From NCBI RefSeq assembly GCF_002025665.1, contig NZ_CP018786.1, positions 3,968,001 to 4,032,000 of the forward strand: a stretch of DNA of 64,000 nt, read 5' to 3'. Both the position numbers and the translations under genes were made by a program. This stretch comes from Chryseobacterium indologenes (GTDB taxonomy: Bacteria > Bacteroidota > Bacteroidia > Flavobacteriales > Weeksellaceae). A model generated the notes under the pieces. That model made no database searches. It was not told the origin of the DNA and saw only the letters and a list, made by a program, of their open reading frames with translations. Every line of letters begins with the position of its first letter. Position 1 is the first letter of the stretch. Shown piece after piece: positions 58,291 to 64,000 of the stretch.

Positions 58291-59466
58291 TTAATTAGTT
58301 ATTCCAACTTTGTATCTCTTCTCAGATAAAAAAAACATAATCCATATTATACTGCATCTCCAGGAATCAAAAGAGTTACTTTTATTGTCTTCCAGATAAA
58401 ACAGTAAAACAATAATAAATAATATCAGCATATTTTTATTGCTTTTGGAAATAGAATAATTTCTAAAAAAGAATAATACATATGCCGACAGGTATAATCC
58501 TCCTCCCAGTATCCCCAATTCCATCATTGATTCTACAAACAAATTGTGCGGATAATTACTCACATCAGCACCTTCCAGTATAAATCCTGAGCTTCCAATT
58601 CCTAATCCAAAAAAAGGATGATCTAGTATTGATTCCAATCCAATCTCAAGAAAATTCCCTCTTATGGATAAACTTGTATCTTCGTTATAAGATTTAAATA
58701 TGTTAAATCGTTCAAAATCTACATTTTGAAATGCAAAAGTATAAATATTCTCTCCAAAAATAAGAATGGTAAAAAATAATGCCCCTATTGCAAACCCTGT
58801 TTTATAATTTATTTTATAATTTTTAAGATTCAAAGTAAAGAAAACAATTAAGGATAGTATCAAATTGATGATAGGTCCTCTTCCCCCAAGTTGAAATAGT
58901 AAAAATAATATTGATAATCTGTAAGCCGCAACATACCATGTTAATTTGCTTGCCAGAGAGAAAATAAAACATGCACACAGCATGATTCCAATAACTAAAT
59001 AGGTAGGAACTTTATCCACTAACAATTCAGAATCATGGAATATAATAAACATATTATTAAAATACAGATAAAACAATCCTACAATCATTAATCCACCAAT
59101 AAGATACATCAATAATTTCAATTCAGAAAAAATAGATTTTTTAAATACAATAATGGGGTACATTACTGTAAAAATATTCAGAACAACAGCAAGGGATTTA
59201 GATTGGGCATAGATAGTAGATACTGAATAAAAATTAGAAATAAGAAAAATAAAACTCAATATAAGCATTAAAATAACGATGAGTCGATCCTTTACTTGTA
59301 GCGGAACTAGCGTACGCAATTCCGAGATCATTACCACAAAACAAAGCAAAAGAGACAATAGGGTCAAATCCATTGGAATGGGCAACCACTTTAGAGACCC
59401 CGAAAAAACAAAAATAAAATAAATGAATACTTTAAAAAATGTAAACTTGTCTGTAAATAATGACAT
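58291..59466 (-). CDS. O-antigen polymerase/ligase-like membrane protein, copy 2
   Basis: A 391-residue membrane protein with about ten to twelve helices. Its Wzy_C loop contains LSIRGNFLEIGLESILDHPFFGLGIGSS and YPHNLFVESMMELGILGG, the same R and H signature as the protein at 49507-50688, though the two are clearly diverged. One of the two could be the repeat-unit polymerase and the other a ligase. The ATG at 59466 is preferred; a TTG at 59475 is the only earlier start. It lies 101 bases from the amidotransferase gene and 90 bases from the deacetylase gene. Confidence 0.82.
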   Translation of the reverse strand: MSLFTDKFTFFKVFIYFIFVFSGSLKWLPIPMDLTLLSLLLCFVVMISELRTLVPLQVKDRLIVILMLILSFIFLISNFYSVSTIYAQSKSLAVVLNIFTVMYPIIVFKKSIFSELKLLMYLIGGLMIVGLFYLYFNNMFIIFHDSELLVDKVPTYLVIGIMLCACFIFSLASKLTWYVAAYRLSILFLLFQLGGRGPIINLILSLIVFFTLNLKNYKINYKTGFAIGALFFTILIFGENIYTFAFQNVDFERFNIFKSYNEDTSLSIRGNFLEIGLESILDHPFFGLGIGSSGFILEGADVSNYPHNLFVESMMELGILGGGLYLSAYVLFFFRNYSISKSNKNMLILFIIVLLFYLEDNKSNSFDSWRCSIIWIMFFLSEKRYKVGITN

Positions 59467-59556
59467 ATTTTTCAATTATATTTCTTTTTATTAAAATTAA
59501 GGAAGCTTTTCATTTATTACAATCAATCATGATATGTTGGATGAAATCTTTTTTTG

Positions 59557-60909
59557 TTATTGTAAGTTTCTATTTTTCATACTATATTGTGAAATAAATC
59601 TTAAATACACCTTCTTATACCACTTTTGATCTCTGAAAACTCTATCATTATGCCAAAGTATTACGAAATCACCTTCAACTCTTTTTGTTATTTTGAAAAG
59701 ATTTTCCAATACCTCAAAAGCTTTATCCATAGAATATTTTTGGTAATACGTCAATGTAGCATCCATAGCAATTAGAGGGATCACAAGAATGTTGTAAGGT
59801 TGGTCTTTTTCAAAATTGTATGGGTGAAATTGGTGTGCTGTACCACATTTAAATCCTTCATGGTCTGCAAACCCCATAGTATAATCGACCTTTATACCAC
59901 ATTTCTCAAGATTTTCAAAAGTTACTCTTCGGTCAAATCTAAGATAGTGCTGTCTTGCAAATATAATATCTCTTTCTGATGTATTTCTAAGCCTCTCTAT
60001 TTCATCGTTCATAACAGCAATATCCCTGAACGTATTGAAGCCTGGATGGATACCCAGCAGCATATCTGAATCTGCAATTTTGGACATTAAATTCAAGACA
60101 TTTTGGTTTATAACCTGACCTTTGTCAAATTGAGATGGCTTCGCAGTCATAAAGAAAAAAACTGATCTTAAACCGTATTTTTTTGAATCTTTATACAATT
60201 GCTCTATTCCTTTAAGGTACTGATCTTCTTTTTTAAAAACAATAGTTTTTAACATGTTCAGTATTGAACTGCATAATTGTAAAGGTCTTCTTTCTCTAAT
60301 AGCTTCTGCAGCCAAAGTCTTAATCGATGTAAAAAAACCGTCAAACCTATAAAGGTTATCTATATCATGAGTAGGAACAATTACAGTTGGCTTTAATGAG
60401 GGAGTAAAACTTTGTACTTCATTTTTAAGAATTTTTCTGATCAGAAATGCGTATTCATCAACAATGGGTATAGTAATCAGATTATATTTACAGACTAAAC
60501 TATCTTTATATCTGAATCTGTCATATTCATCTCGTGCTTCTGAGGTCAATTCATCATAGCATGATAATAAAACAAAAGATAAAGTAATAATATCATAATT
60601 GATTTGAATATGTCCATTATTACATTCATAAAAATCACTTACATTTTCATCAATAACCGGAATGTAATAATAATCATCATATGAAGGTATAGACTTCATA
60701 TGACCTTTGCCCTCTATCAGATCAAGCAATTTATCGTGTGAACATAACTTAAATTTAATTCTTATTCCCTCAACCTGAATCGTTACACTATCTTCCGATA
60801 AAAATTCTAAAGTTGGAGAAACGGTATAGCCAAATGCAATTTTCAGTAAAAACTTAATTGTATATAATATGGCATTTTCTGTTCGCAATTTTTTTAACAT
60901 TACTTTCAT
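59557..60909 (-). CDS. Polysaccharide deacetylase-like protein with N-terminal DUF7033-type domain
   Basis: A 450-residue cytosolic-looking protein (no signal peptide). Residues about 1-160 form an N-terminal domain of the kind that precedes polysaccharide deacetylases in Bacteroidota surface loci. Residues about 170-450 hold a CE4-like (NodB) fold: metal residues in PTHDIDNLYR (His181, Asp182, Asp184), then LLGIHPGFN, RQHYLRFD and the closing VILWHNDR with a His. The fold could remove acetyl or formyl groups from sugars. It follows the flippase gene by 13 bases. A homologous C-terminal fragment is seen at the right edge of the window. Confidence 0.82.
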   Translation of the reverse strand: MKVMLKKLRTENAILYTIKFLLKIAFGYTVSPTLEFLSEDSVTIQVEGIRIKFKLCSHDKLLDLIEGKGHMKSIPSYDDYYYIPVIDENVSDFYECNNGHIQINYDIITLSFVLLSCYDELTSEARDEYDRFRYKDSLVCKYNLITIPIVDEYAFLIRKILKNEVQSFTPSLKPTVIVPTHDIDNLYRFDGFFTSIKTLAAEAIRERRPLQLCSSILNMLKTIVFKKEDQYLKGIEQLYKDSKKYGLRSVFFFMTAKPSQFDKGQVINQNVLNLMSKIADSDMLLGIHPGFNTFRDIAVMNDEIERLRNTSERDIIFARQHYLRFDRRVTFENLEKCGIKVDYTMGFADHEGFKCGTAHQFHPYNFEKDQPYNILVIPLIAMDATLTYYQKYSMDKAFEVLENLFKITKRVEGDFVILWHNDRVFRDQKWYKKVYLRFISQYSMKNRNLQ

Positions 60910-60922
60910 GGCAACAAAAAAA

Positions 60923-62104
60923 TCAAGATTTATTAAATAGTAAAGAGAGTAATAAATATCTAAATAGAATTACTCCTACATAAATCCATATAAAGAAATC
61001 TATTGTAGAGCTCTTTCCTAAAAAAAATGAAACAAACAAAACCAAAGTGGTAATTACCTCCCAAACGAGGAAAATTTTATTCTTTCTTTTAACCAATACA
61101 CCACTTGAATAATGAGAAAAAGACGATGAAATAACCGTAGTGAAAATTATTATTTTACTCATATCAAATGCCTTTCTCCATTTATTAATATCAAAAAATA
61201 AAGAGAAAAAATATTCCCCAAAAATTAAATATACAATAGCAAATAGTAGGGAAACCAAAAATAATAATCCAACATAGGTATTCATTTTCTTATTGAGTTT
61301 CGCTTTATTGGTTTCTGACAAATCCTTGTATATTAACCCATTTAAACTTTCAGATATTAAACTTAGTGGTTTATTCACAATTTTGGAAGCCATAAAATAA
61401 TTCCCCAAAATAGCTTCTCCAAAATAATGTTTTATAAAGAAACTAGGTAGCTCTGCATTAAAAGTATTAATAAAATAAGCTGGCATCTGATGCAATGGGA
61501 AGGACTTATATTTTATTATAATGTTATAAAATTCTCTGTAAACAAATTTTTTCCTTTGTATTTTGATATAAAATAATATAAATATAGTCGCCAAAAAATT
61601 AGGTATCACATAAGATAATATCAAAACCCAATATGATAATTTTATATAATAACCAGAAAGTATAATGATAACTGCAAACACAGAGCTTAGTATCATTGAT
61701 TTACTGACAATATTCAACAAGCCTTTTTTTATAAGAATATCTTTTGATGCACTATATAAAGATTGACTAAATGCAACCAACGGTACAATTAAAAAATAGG
61801 AATCTATATCAAAAAATAACATTGAAATAAGTATAACGAAAAAGGAAATTAATGAGATGGTTATACTTAAAAAAATGGAAACAGCATATAGCATACTATA
61901 TTCTTCACTCTTTGCTGGTAACATAATTGCTTTGTTGTAGGACAAAGTATAAAAGTACGCTAATGGGGCTGAAATTGATAAAATAAAGGAAAGTACTCCA
62001 ATTTCGTAATCAGAATAAATTCTTCCTGTTAATGGAACTGCAATCAGTAATATTAATTGAGATAATATATTGCTACCTAAAAAAGATATTATTTTTCTTT
62101 TCAT
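60923..62104 (-). CDS. Oligosaccharide flippase (Wzx-like, MOP superfamily)
   Basis: A 393-residue polytopic membrane protein of about 12 helices with the typical MOP start MKRKIISFLGSNILSQLILLI. It should flip the undecaprenyl-linked repeat unit to the periplasm. The internal region YFMASKIVNKPLSLISESLN is a family-like loop. It starts with an ATG that overlaps the PHP-gene stop by 4 bases (ATGA), so translation is coupled. Confidence 0.88.
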   Translation of the reverse strand: MKRKIISFLGSNILSQLILLIAVPLTGRIYSDYEIGVLSFILSISAPLAYFYTLSYNKAIMLPAKSEEYSMLYAVSIFLSITISLISFFVILISMLFFDIDSYFLIVPLVAFSQSLYSASKDILIKKGLLNIVSKSMILSSVFAVIIILSGYYIKLSYWVLILSYVIPNFLATIFILFYIKIQRKKFVYREFYNIIIKYKSFPLHQMPAYFINTFNAELPSFFIKHYFGEAILGNYFMASKIVNKPLSLISESLNGLIYKDLSETNKAKLNKKMNTYVGLLFLVSLLFAIVYLIFGEYFFSLFFDINKWRKAFDMSKIIIFTTVISSSFSHYSSGVLVKRKNKIFLVWEVITTLVLFVSFFLGKSSTIDFFIWIYVGVILFRYLLLSLLFNKS

Positions 62105-62808
62105 AAATTTAAATAATCTTCTTTAGTTCTCTTAAAAAGAGTTTTATATACAATATATATAAACAATTTAAAATTTTTGTTCACGTACGCTTTTTTAAGT
62201 TGTGATAAAAAAATATCTGATACTGAACTTTTTTTAAGAAATAATGGGGCAATTTCGCCATTCGTTAATGCTTCATGAAATTTCAAATCTTTTTTTTCAT
62301 ATCCTACCACTACATTTAAAAGAGTTTGAGGAATATGAGAATCAGAGCTCCAGATTACGGGTTTTTTATATTTTAGAGACAACAAATAAGACTTGTAATT
62401 ATTAATGACTGATGATCTGGCGTTAAATACTTCTATCACATCAACAGCTTGTGCCAGTTCTTCTAATTGGGTGTGCCCGTCATATGGATGAGGCAAAATC
62501 AAGATGGCATTTTGTTCTTTTGCACTTTTATAAAACTCCTGCCATCTCATGTCTGTAATTTCATTCTTTACATTTAATGCTATAACATCTCCCCGATCAG
62601 TTTTATATTCCGCAGCAGTAGGAACATCTACATTCAGATTTAGTTCTTTTATTTTTCTTTGAAGTTCTAAACTCCCTTTTATGGTCTCATGATCAGTTAA
62701 AACAACAAAATCAAGTTTTTTATCTCTTATTGTTTTCACTATTTTTTCAATCGTATTTATTCCATCATAGGAATAGGTACTGTGAAAATGAAAAATTCCC
62801 TTTTTCAT
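62101..62808 (-). CDS. PHP-domain metal-dependent phosphoesterase
   Basis: A 235-residue PHP-fold protein. Metal sites are in GIFHFHSTYSYDG, VVLTDHETIKGS, ILILPHPYDG and SSDSHIPQT, matching the four PHP motifs. Members hydrolyse phosphate esters or act as protein phosphatases (YwqE/CpsB in capsule loci). In a polysaccharide locus a tyrosine phosphatase or sugar-phosphate phosphatase role is plausible. The ATG at 62808 is preferred because it opens the first PHP motif; the ATG at 62844 would overlap the ATP-grasp gene by 31 bases. Confidence 0.85.
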   Translation of the reverse strand: MKKGIFHFHSTYSYDGINTIEKIVKTIRDKKLDFVVLTDHETIKGSLELQRKIKELNLNVDVPTAAEYKTDRGDVIALNVKNEITDMRWQEFYKSAKEQNAILILPHPYDGHTQLEELAQAVDVIEVFNARSSVINNYKSYLLSLKYKKPVIWSSDSHIPQTLLNVVVGYEKKDLKFHEALTNGEIAPLFLKKSSVSDIFLSQLKKAYVNKNFKLFIYIVYKTLFKRTKEDYLNL

Positions 62809-62813
62809 TTTAT

Positions 62814-63881
62814 TTACTTTGAGAAAATTTTCTTTATGGTCCATATTAATTTGATTGAATCAACGAAAAAGTTTTCAAACAAGTTCGTATAAGAGTCCTT
62901 ATAAAAATATTCTTTTATTTTATGCAGTTTTCCTGTTTTAAGTAAAACCAAAAGGTCTCCGTCTAAAACCCAAAAGAATTTTTTTCCAACTTCATATTTT
63001 TTTTCAGTTTGTTCTTCTATGTTATTTGAATAAGCTTCAATCAAAGTTTTTCCAAAATTGAGTCCTACTGCATAAGATAAATCTAATGAACCCCAAAATT
63101 TGGGATTTAACTCTATTAAATAATATTGTTGTTTCGTCTCATCATATTTATACTCAATCATTAATGGGCCGGACCAATTTAAATATTCTATAATTTGTTT
63201 AGATATATTAAACATTTTTTCACAAAAAATAGACTTGGCAGCTGTACTAGATCCCCCGGTAATTGGTATTTCTCTAATACGCTGGTGCATGTAATAGCTA
63301 ATGATTTTACCTTCTTTAGCAATACAAAAGAAGCCTCTGCCTACTCCTGATACCTGCTCCTGCATTAATAGTTTTATTCCCCTTGACAAGTATTTTTCTA
63401 TTTTTTCAAATTCGGATTCAGAACCTAATTTTACATATAACGGATCAAATTTGGCTAAGCTTTCATTGCTTGATTTAACAACACAATTCTTATCTCTACT
63501 GTATAGCCTTAATTCCTCCAGATTTGAAAATAATTTACATTCAGGATAATTTACATCGCTAAGAGAGTTCAAAATTAGCATTTTATCTTTATTTAATGCT
63601 ATTTCAAGACTCTCTTTTGTAGGTATTAAACATAATTCTCTATATTTTTCAGAGCATATCTTTACAGCTTCGCTCCCTACAGGAATTATAAAATCGGGAT
63701 TAATCTGTTTGACTGATTCTTCCAAATCCCCAACAATATAATCTTTACAATAACCCAATCTTTTAGCAAAAAAAACAGATTCTTTATCCATAGCAAAAAC
63801 TTGGTACCTATTTTCTCTATGTAATTCCCGCTGTAGCGCTATAGAGTTTTTATAATTTGCTTCCGTTATCAAAATTCTCAT
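62814..63881 (-). CDS. ATP-grasp family ligase
   Basis: A 355-residue ATP-grasp enzyme. The fold is visible in ILITEANYKNSIALQREL (Rossmann-like start), VVKSSNESLAKFD and MQEQVSGVGRGFF (ATP-binding lid) and LIELNPKFWGSLDLS (metal-binding ENPK-like motif). ATP-grasp enzymes join a carboxylate to an amine or thiol through an acyl phosphate; in polysaccharide loci some attach amino acids to sugars. The substrate is unknown. It is followed 5 bases later by the PHP gene, suggesting one unit. Confidence 0.85.
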   Translation of the reverse strand: MRILITEANYKNSIALQRELHRENRYQVFAMDKESVFFAKRLGYCKDYIVGDLEESVKQINPDFIIPVGSEAVKICSEKYRELCLIPTKESLEIALNKDKMLILNSLSDVNYPECKLFSNLEELRLYSRDKNCVVKSSNESLAKFDPLYVKLGSESEFEKIEKYLSRGIKLLMQEQVSGVGRGFFCIAKEGKIISYYMHQRIREIPITGGSSTAAKSIFCEKMFNISKQIIEYLNWSGPLMIEYKYDETKQQYYLIELNPKFWGSLDLSYAVGLNFGKTLIEAYSNNIEEQTEKKYEVGKKFFWVLDGDLLVLLKTGKLHKIKEYFYKDSYTNLFENFFVDSIKLIWTIKKIFSK

Positions 63882-63946
63882 ATCTGTTTTTCATTATTCA
63901 GGGTTGAACAAAATTCAAGGATTTGACAGTATAGTTCTTTCTTTTT

Positions 63947-64000
63947 TCATTCTAAAAATTCATCATTATGCCAAAGTAATGAGAATTTCCTACTTTTTAT
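63947..64000 (-). CDS. C-terminal end of a second polysaccharide deacetylase-like protein, cut by window edge
   Basis: Only 17 codons and the TGA stop are in the window. Read on the minus strand they give KFSLLWHNDEFLE before the stop. This lines up with VILWHNDRVF near the C-terminus of the protein at 59557-60909, so a paralogue probably continues past 64000. With so few residues the call is tentative. Confidence 0.5.
   Translation of the reverse strand: MKSRKFSLLWHNDEFLE

Noticed and set aside
1..64000. CRISPR arrays, prophage, IS elements, tRNA or rRNA genes
   Set aside because: Reading through the intergenic spaces showed no regularly spaced repeats, transposase or integrase genes, or tRNA-like cloverleaf sequences. 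A tRNAscan-SE or ISfinder run could confirm this.

Overview
The window reads as a chromosomal segment of a Bacteroidota member, class Flavobacteriia, most like Chryseobacterium or a close Weeksellaceae relative. The evidence is AT-rich DNA, promoters of the TTG / TAnnTTTG type, few Shine-Dalgarno sequences, a fused LpxC-FabZ, the type IX secretion regulator PorX, a type IX sorting domain, secreted proteins starting MKK...AQ, and intergenic hairpin repeats of the kind seen in this genus. I found no rRNA, tRNA, CRISPR array, prophage or insertion sequence. The genus is an inference from protein style, not from a marker gene.

Positions 1-24600 are mostly housekeeping genes: a cut dicarboxylate/amino-acid symporter; a BON lipoprotein and a BON-SH3 protein; a large outer-membrane beta-barrel receptor; a secreted CocE/NonD-type hydrolase; an alkylation-repair pair (AlkB and an Ada-like methyltransferase); arginine decarboxylase and agmatinase (putrescine synthesis) flanking a HAD phosphatase; a lipoprotein phosphatase; thiamine pyrophosphokinase overlapping a corrinoid adenosyltransferase; a TonB receptor; several regulators; an ABC exporter; and an LptB with an unusual C-terminal extension. 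Positions 24600-36640 hold a TM2 protein, hemB, a tiny protein that is little more than a type IX sorting domain, an ABC-2 exporter pair, and a long minus-strand lipid A block (HD hydrolase, lpxD, lpxC-fabZ, lpxA, efp, a second LpxD-like gene, sucD, a porin-like OMP). Positions 36640-45860 hold an S41 peptidase, porX, an MliC-like lipoprotein, a YciI protein and xth, an RlpA-like protein, two related secreted proteins of unknown function, and rimO.

From about 45950 to the right edge lies a surface-polysaccharide locus, all on the minus strand and ending in a terminator at 45913-45944. It encodes an ATP-grasp protein, a PHP-domain protein, a Wzx flippase, a polysaccharide deacetylase-like protein (with the tail of a second one at the window edge), two Wzy/O-antigen-ligase-like membrane proteins, a glutaminase-sugar amidotransferase fusion, a secreted protein of unknown function, two GT4-type glycosyltransferases, an asparagine synthase, a PglC/PglD/PglE-like set (diacetamido-trideoxyhexose start sugar), a second initiating sugar transferase and an RfbC epimerase. 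Together they would build, modify, flip and polymerise a lipid-linked repeat unit, with at least two glutamine-dependent amidation steps.

The most interesting observations are the Ntn-WbpG fusion, the LptB extension, the stand-alone type IX sorting domain protein, the three-copy two-hairpin intergenic repeat, and the near-leaderless lpxD promoter. I did not find a clearly new defence or mobile system.
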